Source: Coffea arabica (taxonomy: Eukaryota > Streptophyta > Magnoliopsida > Gentianales > Rubiaceae). From it: a stretch of DNA of 64,000 nt. The position numbers and the translations under genes are program-made. The stretch covers positions 560,501-624,500 of the forward strand of contig NC_092317.1 in the NCBI RefSeq assembly GCF_036785885.1, given 5' to 3'. Below, one piece after another: positions 35,099 to 46,680 of this stretch. The notes under the pieces were generated by a model. It was not told the origin of the DNA, searched no databases, and saw only the letters and a list, made by a program, of their open reading frames with translations. Position 1 is the first letter of the stretch. Each line of letters begins with the position of its first letter.

Positions 35099-38000
35099 TC
35101 AAGGCTGAAGCAGAGGCAAAGCCATCACAACTCCAAAAATGGAAACTAGCAACAGCAGCAGCCAAGTTGGAAATGAGTGCCTCTGGTTTTTGACTTCTTT
35201 TGGCGGTTCTATTCTATTTATCTCCCCTCTTGTTGGGTTCTCATGCTCACCCAGTGAACTTCTGGTATTTTCTGCTGGATTGGACACTGGTGAAACCTTG
35301 TCAGTGACAGCCTGCTCGGATAACTGCTGTTCATACTTCTCCACATATTCAGGAAATAATTTCCTAAATGTTGCGCTGTTATGTGGATAGCACATACTAA
35401 GCATGAGAAGTGAATCAACAAAGTGAAATACAACTCAATAAAAGATGCATTGTCCAAATAGAATGAAATTATATAATGCAGTTCACGTGATCAGATCTAG
35501 GAATCACACAAATGCAAGGAAAGATATAATTATTTCTTCAAAATACCAACCAAGAAAAAGAAAAAGAAAAAAAAGAAAATTGCAGCCCCCTGCATGCAGA
35601 ATGTCTGTAAATAATGCAATCCAGGATCAGAATCATCAGAATCCCAAAACACTCACTTTTTGCAATTGAAAGCAAGAGAAGCCTTCGCAAGCTTCCGTTT
35701 CTCAGCAACTGTAGTTGTCACACTGCCCGTGGTGGGACTATTGTCCATCTGCATTGTAAGGCAGGAAAACCATATAAATCTGAGGCAAAAGCATTCTCAA
35801 TACAGAGCAGAAGTTTCCGACTTTTTCAATCTCATCCAAACCATGTTAATTTCCAACTTCACGAATGCAAAATAAAGTATTTTTGTTTCTGGAAACAAAC
35901 TTGTCCAGTGATGTTTCAAATCTGAACAATAAACAAACCAGTAGTAGGGTTTTTCTTCCGCAAAGGTTAGCAGGTAAAAGACCCCATTTTTTAGTTTCTG
36001 TTCTCTCCTGTTTATGAAGCAAATAGTGCAGCAGCTGGAAAAGAACTGCAATCGTCCTTTAATTATTATTTTTCTAAAAAGACTTTTATTTGGCTCCATA
36101 GGTTCATATTCCACTGACTTGAAACATTTTGACAAGGTCAGATTTGGATCGAGTCACAAGCTAAAAAGTTGGAAAACCGAATCAGACAGCTAAATCAAAT
36201 TTTGCTTACCAAATAGATTTTAGTATCAGAACAGATTATTCCACAAATATTTGCAACGTACACATTATTTATCCAATTTTAATGGGAATTTATTCACGTA
36301 ATTGCTGTTATTTCTGAGAACAAAAACAATAACAAGGAAAATCCTATCTTGAACAACAGACCCAGAGACAGATCTTTCATGTACTAGAAATAGCACACAA
36401 GTTGCAAGAGGAAAATATTCTAAATGATACTAGATCTCCAACCCCGTGCACTAAATGTAGCAGGATCAATCATACAACTAATATGATACTGGACAAATGC
36501 CAGAAACTCACCATGAATGAAAGGAGTCCTGTCAATATGCTGCAAGTTAAATAAGAGCTACATCAGCAGAAAACTGAAGATAACGTAAATAAAGAGCAGT
36601 AATTGCTCGCTAATGACATGCATTACCTGGAAACAGACCACATAGGATTCCAACTTTCTGGATGGACTGGAAGATAAAAAAGGAGGATAACAAAACGATC
36701 ACAGATATAAGTAAAAGATTAATGACACAAATTTCTATGAAGTAAGAGGTAATCCAGAAGTAGCAAAAGCTATGAAAAGCAACATACAATCGCTCATGGA
36801 GAGGCATAGTTTCTTTTGAGTCATGAACCGTCCATTTGGAGTGGTCATGCTACAGATGAGGGAAAAAATGGAATTAGAACTATCTAACAAGAGAACGATC
36901 AAATCAACACAGGAGGTAAAAGTAAAAGCATGAGTACAATTTGTGGAGAAGAAGTGAATTAATTACCAGACCTGATGCCAGGCGGTTTAAATGGATATTC
37001 AGGAGGAAACTTGATCTTTCCATAGTAATACCCACCTGAATTCAGAAGAAAAGGCATTTTAAGGAAATAATCAAACCAAGTTAGCATGTCCAGACAAGAT
37101 TTGTAACAATATCGATTTTAAACAGAGCATCTCCTAAGTTCAAAAGTTGCTGGAAAGAACTTTTTCTTAACAAAAGTACAAAATGAGATGAGAAAAGGTT
37201 CCAGAACAAAAAATGATAAGAAGCTAGCTGGATAATCAACCAGTAGAAAAAATGACAACCTGCAAAAGGTGTTCCTTCACTCCCCTCCAACACATAATCT
37301 GGACACAAAGTTTTTGTAGAGATGTGTTAATTGCCAATCCAACAAAAGAGAAAAAGATTGTGCTAGCTACATAAATCAACAGGACCCACAGGCTCAGTTC
37401 CAAATACAAACATGAAAGGTGCATCAAACAAAGAGTACACATCAACAGGCAAATGCAACAGCTTTAATCAAACAGTTCTGTAGATAAAGCTGCTTGGCAG
37501 GACAGACAACTTACGCCATTCAAGGATGTCATTTGGGGCAGGCCGAGCAACAACATGCGAAACAGGTTCCTGACATCCACATTGTACATCATTGTCCAAG
37601 GAAGGCAATTATAAGTGTTTAGCATTAGCCCAAAAAGTAAATTCCAGTGCAAAAGCAATAAAGGAGAAAGAATTTTGGCTAAAGCCTCTCAAACAAGCAG
37701 CAAAACTTCTGATCAGTAGCCTTAGTATTCTAGGGATGTGAATACAGATTAAGGATTTAAATATCAATTCGAACTTAAAAAAATGAGATTTTTTACAATT
37801 TACAATGTATAATCTCATAAATAATTACCCCATCAATGATCTAGATCCCAAATCCCAGACATAACTATTGAACCCATGAACAGGTATTGTTTCACAGACA
37901 AAGCTCAAACAACTAATGGTCCTGGTGGAAGAAGAAAAATGCATATATTCCTTTATCTATACACAAATGAAAGCCAAAAGCTCTCAACCATGGTGAGTGG

Positions 38001-38412
38001 AGGAATAATGTCAATTAAAAAAGAAAGAGAGTGAAAAAGAGAGATATTAAATGGTCAACTCGGTAAAGGCCTAAGTTTGGATAGAGAAATATTTATATGA
38101 TAGCTAACCTATCTTGCCAATATAAAAACCATGAAGAAGCCTCAGAATTAAGTCAGATATCAACAATCACTTGGTTACTTTAAGGTGCTAATATGAGTTA
38201 AGTGGTAAACGACAATTTATCCTATAATCAATCTACGTCATTTTTTTTTATCTTAAACATCAGAATACAAAAGCACAAGTTGTAGGGCGCTGGAATTCCA
38301 TATAACATTCAAGTATTGTAACTAAAGAATTGTGCAGAGTAAGGCGGGTCCATACTTTACAAAGAGCTCTATATTCTTTCTGAAGACGCTTTACACATGC
38401 TTTTTCAGCCAT
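35099..38412 (-). CDS. UBC34: Tail-anchored E2 ubiquitin-conjugating enzyme, UBC6/UBE2J type (UBC33/34-like)
   Basis: Nine coding exons: 38412-38356, 37569-37515, 37298-37260, 37035-36972, 36849-36788, 36666-36627, 36539-36512, 35748-35657, 35375-35099, giving 714 nt and 237 residues. The start MAEKACVKRLQKEYRALCK, the E2 core (EPVSHVVARPAPNDILEWHY, YYYGKIKFPPEYPF) and the active-site Cys near residue 87 in TQKKLCLSMSD are clear. Like other UBC6-type E2s it has TPN where most E2s have HPN. HPESWNPMWSVSSILTGLLS follows. The C-terminus is a hydrophobic anchor (WLLLLLVSIFGVVMALPLL) preceded by a polar linker, so the enzyme faces the cytosol on the ER, where this family serves ER-associated degradation. 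UBC33 and UBC34 cannot be told apart by eye. A non-coding 5' exon near 39905-40150 is possible. Confidence 0.92.
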
Positions 38413-40881
38413 CCTCAACTTGAAAAACTCTAGCCAACGGGAACTGCACCCAAGGAAGTCCCTTTACTTTTCTGGTTGCCAACGCTATTATCTGGCTTAT
38501 TAAATAAAACAGTTGTCTAGTTGCATAGAGGAAGTAGTAATTACTATAGTTTATGTTTCATAGAAACATACATAAAAGCAGCAGATCCAAACATTGTTAA
38601 GGAACTAATCTTTCATAAAGAAAAGCATTAAATTAGTTCTAAAAATATATATGAGAGAAATTTTGACACATAAACCTATATTTATGCAACTGAAACTAAA
38701 CGAAGGGCACAACCCAATAACCAAAGAATTCCCACCCCATATACCCATCCTACAATTGCAGTTAGGTGGACGACAATATAGCTTTAGCAAGCCACTTAGC
38801 TCAATTTGAGACATGATCATATGATAAATAACATTCAGGTGTACTTCAGCAGATAAACTACGTAGAGAACTCCAAATATACTGTGTAAGCACTGGTGCTG
38901 GGTGCCACAAATAGAACAGCAAAACAATCAATGAGGATTGTCGAGTTATTAAGTTTACGGATCTAGTTGGATGCCAAGCAAAAAAACTAAGCAAGAAAAG
39001 AAGAGAGAAGATAGGCTTTACTTCATTATGGTAGTATAATAGTGATGACAGCAAAAAGCTGCTGGAAAAATTATTTGCTCTCAGTGTGCTTTGTAAGAAA
39101 TATGATCATTAAGAACATTTTTTAACTGACATGACTCATGCCAACCTAGATTCTCTGAGCATGATGACGTGATTCACCAGTAAGCATGTTGAGCACACTT
39201 CAAGTACCCAAAAAATCGCGCTTAGGTGAAATATCAATCTTGGATGTTATGTGTAGACAGTCAATCTTTCTCCAAGCCGCCACAGCATACATACATAACC
39301 TAAGTCACCTTATTTTCCTGTTTGTCCTCCTAAAATACCTCAAAAAGCCCATTGAAATACTAAATATAACTAAAATTACCTCCATCATAGCACATAATTC
39401 ATTGCTACAATACTTTGCTAAATACAGATAAAGACTCTTCAAAGTACCAAAGACATTAATCCGGGAAGCCAAATTCGATTTGCACAATTCATTTATCCAC
39501 CCCCAACTCAAACTAAAGACACAACCACTCCTCTTGTATTAGAACATGCATTGAGCTGCTTCATCGTACAGCGTGTTGATACTTAAAACTCAAAGCAAAA
39601 GTAAAGAGAACTACTGAGAACAACATACTCTTATTACACGAAAAAATAATTCGAAAAAACTGACCAAAAAAAAAACACAGATGAGTCCACAAAATTATCC
39701 TGAATTCGAGCCAATTATTATAGATTCCTACATCCAAACCGTAGGAGATCCATAAGTAGATCAACCAAAATTAAAGATTGCATACCAAATTAAAGATACA
39801 TACATACATAAAGATCAACCAAATCGATTGCATACGAAATTAAAGATACATAAACAACAGAACAAACAATCAATAGAGAGAAATATAAAAAGATCGTTCG
39901 GTTACCAAATGCAGGCGATTAATATCGGACCCTATCGGCAGCGCTTGATCGGAGCACGTGAAGCTATATTTTGCGTGGCTTTTCTGAAAATTGTATACTA
40001 ATTTGCAAAATATTTCTGCAAAATTTAAGGAAAAAAAAAAGTGTAATTGTTGTTCCAGGAACGTTGAGATTTCTGGATTTCTGCCCGTGTTGCCGATTGA
40101 AGGTTTGTCCACAGAGACGAGATTGACCCTATGCAGCATCCACTGTATAATGACCTCTTTTAAAGTAAAAAGAGGAGAAATGGGACTTTTCAGTGGTTTT
40201 CTAGTCCGGAGAATCAATCCGCCGCAGATTTTTTTGCCCTTTTCGAGGAAAATCCAAAGTTTACCCAAAGGGGCAAAGAAAAAAAGAGATAATTTAATTC
40301 TAACCCAATTAAAAGTGAAAAATCTGTTAATCACCCGATTGAAAGATTTAAATTTTATTTTGCAATACACGTCCCTCCAAACCTTTTAAGTTCTATCATT
40401 CCCTACATACACGATTATCTAATATCTTTTCAAGATATTCTTGCACAGAAAATAAAATCCGAGAAAAGTCTGAATTTAAAATCTCCAATAAGTTAAGTTC
40501 TCTGTGTAGGGAATGTGTTGTACTAGAAAAGAGACTATAAGTGAAAGATTTCGAGTTCTGCACTTCCAACCTACACTTTTAAAAAGAAAAAAAAAAAAAA
40601 AAGAAACGTTCACATTCAAACACCCTCAAAATTTTCAAAATGGCACTGGTTTATACAAAATTTGCCAACTAATAACGTTGAAATTATAATATTGTCACTG
40701 TTAGCCGGTCACAACTAGAAAGACTGTGGATGCTTTTCCTATTGCTAATCATACTACTCTATGAAGTAAGGCGCAAAAAAAAAGGACAAGAAAAAATTGT
40801 GTAACATAAGCAAAATTACAAAGAGTATAAATTTGTTTTGAAACACATTAAAAACTTATCACCATTAACCCCCCTTTTGGA
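38413..40881. other. Intergenic or 5' UTR intron of the UBC gene
   Basis: On the minus strand, 39905-40150 ends in a donor-like CATTTG|GTAACC and may be a non-coding first exon of the UBC gene, leaving a 5' UTR intron of about 1.5 kb. The rest is AT-rich with no coding features. Poly-A at 40587-40602. Confidence 0.4.
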
Positions 40882-41028
40882 TTAATCTTTCCTACACTGA
40901 CAGTGTATACACTATCAGCATTAGATGAATGACAACTATGCAAAATTTGAATTTGAAATTCAACTTTTGCACACATGTTATGAATCCAACGATGATAGTG
41001 TATACACCGTCAGTGTAGAAAAGATTTA
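40882..41028. mobile_element. MITE with about 35-bp terminal inverted repeats
   Basis: Left arm (40882-40917) contains CTACACTGACAGTGTATACA and ends CTATCA. The right arm (40993-41028) is its reverse complement with about two substitutions and one extra base. Total 147 bp, non-coding. Confidence 0.85.
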
Positions 41029-41829
41029 CTCTTAACTTTTACCTACTTATTTTATTCAATTTGGAGTAAGTTTTGTTTGGTTAAGTTGCATATTTGATCG
41101 AGAAGTTATGCAGTATACACGTAAATGTAGCTAATTACAATAAAGATTGTCGTGGTTTATCTTAATTGTTGGGTAAATTGTATTGACCTCCGCCAAGAGT
41201 GATGGTAATTTATACATTTCCTATCTATGGGCTTTGTTTTAGACTACAAGGGTGTCCCTTGGGTTCCATCGCACATTGCCTAAAGGTCCCTAAAATGAAT
41301 TACACCATGCAAATTGTTCTTTACCACCATCACTAGAAAAGTGGACCGAGACATCAACGCACAAATCCACAACTAATAGATCCATGAAAAAAAAAAATCC
41401 ACAAAAATGGCCGAGGGAAATCCGAAATGGAGATCTTTCTGATTACTAATATGTTACCGTCTCAATTTATTGGCTTTCCATTTGTCAAGGAAGACCATCA
41501 CTTTGTTTTTTGCTCCTTTTTTTTTTTTGAGAAACATCGCTTTGTTAATTGCAAGCACCATGGATGGAGAGTGGGCTGCATGTAGCAACCGTCAAGAAAG
41601 ATTCACTATTGCAACAAAAAAAAAAAATTGTAAGACTTATGATATTGAGTTTAACACCATGTGTAAGGTTCATAAAATTTTATTCTATATTTAGAATATA
41701 TTGAAAACGAGTTATATCCTAAATAAATGAAATTATATCGTGTGGAATTGAGCAAAACTTGCCCAAACGATTTTTCTGATGACCGTTTGAGCTCTTGGTC
41801 CCACCTTGGATAGTGCATTTGTTGGATTA
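41029..41829. other. Intergenic, no gene seen
   Basis: AT-rich, with homopolymer runs. Small open frames lack any recognisable feature. Confidence 0.5.
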
Positions 41830-42058
41830 GGGGCCAGTATGGTTGGGATTTATGCAATTTGGTTCAAATGTTGAACATATTTAAATTTGTGATGTACAAC
41901 TACATTATGGTATTGTATTGAATATAAGTTAAATATTTTATTCTTATACATCTTTTTTTTTTTTATGAATACAATGATATAATGTAATTGCACACCAAAA
42001 AATATAAAATGTACAATAATAGGACCAAATTGTATGGAACTCCAACCGCACTGGCTCC
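41830..42058. mobile_element. 229-bp MITE with about 34-bp inverted ends
   Basis: The left end GGGGCCAGTATGGTTGGG pairs with the right end CCAACCGCACTGGCTCC, and the inner part CAATTTGGT pairs with ACCAAATTG. The interior is AT-rich with ATTGTATTG-type palindromic segments. A TTA precedes the left end and TTT follows the right, so a 3-bp PIF/Harbinger-type duplication is possible but not clean. Confidence 0.75.
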
Positions 42059-42905
42059 TTTTTCGTATTTGTTTGGTGTTTGTTACAAATTTTAATGGAA
42101 TTTATTATAATTGTTTAAGAAAAATATTGACATTTATCTAAAATACTCGAAACTCCTCTTAGTATTTCCTCCAAAACACCTCTTTCTCTCTTCCTCCGCT
42201 TCAGCAACCTCTGCCATCCGTCACTGCTGGCTGCTCATCTTAACTACCAATGTTTTATTTATTTTTTTTTCTCAAAATTTTCTAGGTTTTTTGAAGCATA
42301 ATATAAGGAATAACTTTTTTTTTTTTTTATACATTGTCAATATAAAAATTTTCTACACAAGCAAGTTTAGATTATGCCACATAATATAAATTTAAAATTT
42401 AAATCATACACAAATGACATATATCCAAAACGGCTAATGTAAAGCAATCACTATATATTATTAGTACATAAAAAATTAAATTTAATATAAATAGCATTTT
42501 ATTAAAATTTTGTCTTCTTCAAATACTCCTAAAACTGGGATACAATCATTAAGTTGGTAATGACGGATCATTTCCTCGTAAAAAAGGTCATGTATGTGTT
42601 CGAATTCTATTGTCAAAGATACATAAAAATCACTCTGAAACAAAAAACATCTCAGAAAAGACTCCGGCTCCAAGCCAATATGCATAGGGAGGGGGCCTGG
42701 AACTACATATGCTTAAACTGATACGTAAGCATCATCGGATGCCCTTTACAACCACGGACAAGTTAGGGGGAGCATCGACCCAAGGGACCAGAGCTTGATG
42801 CTCACTCAATACGGGAGAGTTGGAGCCAAAATGGCCCCAGGTCGTGGAGAACGCGTGGGCACTGCCTAGGAATGAGTGACGGAGGGGATTAGTCTAATTT
42901 GTTAT
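42059..42905. other. Intergenic, no gene seen, with a GC-rich patch
   Basis: 42690-42890 is markedly GC-richer than its surroundings and lies just left of the hAT element. It contains no recognisable coding or RNA feature. Confidence 0.45.
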
Positions 42906-43997
42906 GCTGCGGCCAGGGACGGAGCCAGAAATTTATTTTTGGGGGGGCTGAAGTGTATTAAAAAATTTTTTTTGTGACGAAATAAATATATTTAATAAGT
43001 AAAATTTAGAATCAATAATTATAAAAATAATAAAAACATATAATTATACATACCCAAAAATTTGTTCTGAATTTTTGGGTATGTAACTTACCCAAATCTA
43101 CAAATCTACAAAAGAAACAACGAAAACAGCAGGCCTATCAAGATATGTATAGTACTCGGAGGCATAAACCGCTCAAAAAAATAGTTTAAGAATTGCCCAT
43201 CGCATACTAAAATAGTTTAAAAATTGCCCCTTTCATATGAATTTGATAAGTTCTTGGAAATCTCAAAATGCTCCAAAAAAATACTCTAAACTATCAATAA
43301 TCTATCACTCACCCTGCTTATTGATTTCATGATCAGAATTCGAAATAAAATAAAAAACTAAGGCGGTCAAAAAGCGAAATAGCAGGAAAACTTTGATAGT
43401 AATTGCAAATTTAATTCTTCTTGAAGTGCAAGGGATGTCATAAGCGTTAAATCAAGAACTTTTCTAAATTCCAGGAAATACATTTACAGCATTCTTTGTT
43501 CCAGAACATACATTTAAAACAGCACCAACAACTATTGTTGGCAAGCTTCTTGATCAACAAAAGAAAGCCCACTCCACCATATAGTTCATGACAGCGATGC
43601 ACAAAAAATACTTTGCCAACAACCAAACATCTGAAATAAAAAAAAAGGCTATGTTTCCCAGGCTCTATGTTTCCGAGTCTCACAGGCTCTAACAAAGTCC
43701 AGAATATATGATGAATAACTACAGAGTTCAGACCTGCTCAAAACATTTTAGGAAAATCCAAGTTATTACATCACCAGCAGGTGAAAACATAAATAACTAT
43801 TGAAAATTTCAGACAATAATACCAGTATCCTAAGAGACACATAGGAAGAGAAAGATAGTACCTACCTACCTACCTAGTTACCTACTGCATTTTAGAAGCA
43901 AGCATTTGGAATCCCCTATATATAGGGGGTTTTCCGGCGGCTTGGGGGGGGCTTAAGCCCCCACCAGCCCCCCCTTAAATCCGTGCCTGGCTGCGGC
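42906..43997. mobile_element. Non-autonomous hAT-type element with 8-bp target duplication
   Basis: The element 42914-43989 (1076 bp) begins CAGGGACGGAGCCAG and ends TCCGTGCCTG, giving about 10-bp terminal inverted repeats with one mismatch. GCTGCGGC is repeated exactly at 42906-42913 and 43990-43997. CAGGG ends with an 8-bp duplication are typical of hAT transposons. Subterminal G-runs and C-runs are present. No transposase is encoded; one minus-strand frame (43447-43695) is Cys-rich but has no known domain. Confidence 0.88.
43049..43083. repeat. Perfect 14-bp palindromic hairpin inside the hAT element
   Basis: CATACCCAAAAATT at 43049-43062 and its exact complement at 43070-43083 flank a 7-nt loop. 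Confidence 0.8.
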
Positions 43998-45062
43998 TGC
44001 TAATTCTTCTCAAATCCATCAAAGGCCTTCTTCTACTAACATAACAACATGTGATAGCGGCCAGATTATCTGTTTGATTTACTTCTTCTTCACGATCGAC
44101 TGCTAATAAAAAGTTCCACAACCCTCGCATGGAAGCCTGTCGTGTCTTCAAATTTATAGTATTTTAAAGAGAGAGAGAGAGAGAGAGCACCGCTACGCTA
44201 CTAGAAGTCTCATATCAATCTTTTTTCAATTTTACCATGAAGCAGTTTATTAAATAACCAGCCAACTAAACCCTAAAGCCAAACGGTCCAAAACTACGAA
44301 AAAATTAGTAGTAAAACAGTCTTCGACTTCTTTTGGAGGCGGGAGCATCTTTTGACTTGCGAGAGAGACACATTCAACCAACGTCAGAAAAGAGTAGTAA
44401 TTAATACGTTTTCACAAACCTTTTTGGCTGTACCAATTACGCATGTTTTCTTGGGTGCCAAGTGGCCGTATATCTTTTCCGTTCAGTAGGGCTCTTTAAT
44501 TTCTGATGATGCATGTGAAAACCGGTTTGTATTATATTTTGAAAGTTGATTACTATTATTCTGTCTCTCGTTTTTGCAGTTCTTACAGCTTTGTAAGAAC
44601 TCATATAGCTTTGGTGCAAGTAATCGTACTCGTAATCGTAATGACATATAACTTTCCGCTTAATTTACACCAAATGAATTATACAATTGAAAAGAGAGAG
44701 AGAGAGAGACAAAAACTAACTTGTGAATGATCCTTTAAATCTCGATCTAATTACTGTGCAGAGGCAGCTGTCCGAAAAGTACTTGTAATATTCGATGAAA
44801 TCAGAAACCTCAAATCGCACTGCACGCACCTATTATTTTATTTCAAATTATTTTTTTTGAGAAATAAAAAAAAAATCACGTGCCAAGTCACATGATCACA
44901 CAAAAACTACTAATTTAATCAAAAAATCAGGTGATAAGTCAGAGAGAGAGAGAGTAAGAAGATGGAAGAAAACTCCTCTCTTTCTCTCGATCGGTCAAAG
45001 AAGCATCACATGATCCCACGTCCGGTACCATCGTGATCAGGGATTTTAGATCAACAACCATT
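43998..45062. other. 5' flank of the secreted-peptide gene with three GA tracts
   Basis: (GA)n tracts occur at 44168-44187, 44693-44709 and 44941-44954, all with purines on the plus strand. Such tracts are bound by plant BBR/BPC GAGA factors. No gene is seen. Confidence 0.55.
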
Positions 45063-45068
45063 ATATAA
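45063..45068 (+). promoter_or_regulatory. Probable TATA box of the secreted-peptide gene
   Basis: TATATA in the context ATTATATAATC lies 64 bp upstream of the first in-frame ATG at 45127, a good distance for a short leader. Confidence 0.5.
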
Positions 45069-45126
45069 TCAATCCCGTTGTTGGAAGTTCAAATGCCCAT
45101 AATCTTATCTCATCACATTCACAGCC

Positions 45127-45441
45127 ATGCATATACCCTCCTCATCGGAAAGAAGAGCTGCGAGTAAAACACGAGAGATTATGATGAAGTCCCCCTGCGT
45201 GAAGACGACGGTTGCTTTTGTCCTTGCGCTTGTGTTGATCTTACAGGCCTTATCCTGCCACGGAACTGAAGCAGGCCGTCTTCTCCAGAACAAAACACCA
45301 AGCAGCACCACCACCACTGCTTCTTCTTCACAAGCTTTGAAAGGTCTGCATGAGAAGCAGCAGAATCCATTCAAGAAAGCTGCAGATTCCAGCGTGCGGC
45401 AGATACCTCCCACTAGATCTAATCCCACGCAGAACAAGTAA
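45127..45441 (+). CDS. Predicted small secreted peptide precursor, divergent CLE/IDA-like
   Basis: Intronless, 104 residues from the first ATG (45127), or 86 from MMKSP at 45181-45183. The second start places a clear signal peptide at the very N-terminus (VKTTVAFVLALVLILQALSC, cleavage probably after CHG or TEA). A variable Ser/Thr/Lys-rich region follows, and the extreme C-terminus is RQIPPTRSNPTQNK. This architecture (signal peptide, variable region, short Pro/Asn-containing C-terminal motif) is that of plant peptide-hormone precursors. The tail can be aligned to the CLE pattern RxVPxGPxPxxN with one extra Pro, or to the IDA pattern PIPPSxPSKRHN, but matches neither well. A TATA box lies upstream. 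Expression is not shown by sequence. Confidence 0.65.
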   Translation: MHIPSSSERRAASKTREIMMKSPCVKTTVAFVLALVLILQALSCHGTEAGRLLQNKTPSSTTTTASSSQALKGLHEKQQNPFKKAADSSVRQIPPTRSNPTQNK

Positions 45442-46680
45442 CTTCTGAATACCAAAACTGCATGAAGGGTACATATGCAGCTGCAAGCACGTAGCTTTCG
45501 CTGATCGATCGGTTATCACTCATTATCTGCCCTTATCGTTATATGCGCTATAGGTACACGCCTCCATGGGCATGGGGTCGGCGACAAAGAAACAGTACAA
45601 CTGGCAAACAGGAAAGGAGAAGAGCTCAATAGATAATATACCTGCAGGATGTAGAAAACTTTTGGTTCCATAGTGATGTACTAGTATTTTAGCTTCTTCA
45701 TAGCATGACAGTGTAAAATATATATACACAATCACTTCACTTGGGTTGGAGCAGAACTCGATCGGTACTATTTCCGTACTTGGTACTCCGTGGAGGTTTC
45801 AAATTTTTGCTGTTTAGATGTGTTCCCGACTGCAACGCTTTCTTTCTCGAATCTGCAATGGCTTTATTTACAGATAACACCTATTTGAAAGTGAAACTTG
45901 CAAGTTTATTTTGACGTGTGGCCGTCGCCCGCATAAATACTTGCCAGTGTAAAATAATAGGCTACTCGTTCCTTTCATTTATTGTTTCTTTCCGACTTTT
46001 CCGTTTATTTGATGGGTTGCAAGTGTAGCGTTGTAAGTGCATCAGATAATCTTAGCTGCCTCTCCATTTAAAACTACATACTTTGGTTGCACAAAACCTA
46101 TAGAGATTTTAATGTTTCAACATTTCCTATTTTCCTTGTTTTGTAAGAAACACTCCACGTTCCTTTTACTCATTTACTTTATACTATTTTGTTGCCCGCA
46201 AAGCAACAAAGGGTCCGTAAATACAGAATCGATCAAAGAATTTGAACCTTCGCACTTTGAATACCTTGATACATGGTTAAAGAAAATAATCATTCGTTTT
46301 TTTCCCCCCGGAGAAAGAAAAAGAAGGAAATTATTCATCAGGTTATATAAACTTGCGAGATTTTTTAGAGCAGTTCGAGCCATTCATAAACCACACGTCG
46401 GTGAACAAAACTGTTGAAAATTTAATCATAATGGTTAAGAATCGAAACCAACAATACTCGCTACTACAACTTGAACAAAAAAACCGACCAAAATTTCAGC
46501 AAATTCTCCATCCCTTAGAAGAATGAAAAACCTACAAAATGAGAGGGTCGAAAAAATCCCATAACTAAATACACAGTTCAGACCTAATCCTCGACCCTTC
46601 TTTCCCCTAAGAAGATTCCAACAAGCCACTGCTCCACTGCTCGATTTGAATCATTTGCAGCTATATTCTCAATACCATGT
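45442..46680. other. Convergent intergenic region
   Basis: 3' flanks of the peptide gene (plus) and the APUM23-like gene (minus). The plus-strand open frame at 46037-46417 has no domain and unusual composition and is not called. Confidence 0.5.

Noticed and set aside
46037-46417. 126-residue plus-strand open frame
   Set aside because: No domain, odd composition, no promoter context, and its strand overlaps the 3' flank of APUM23.
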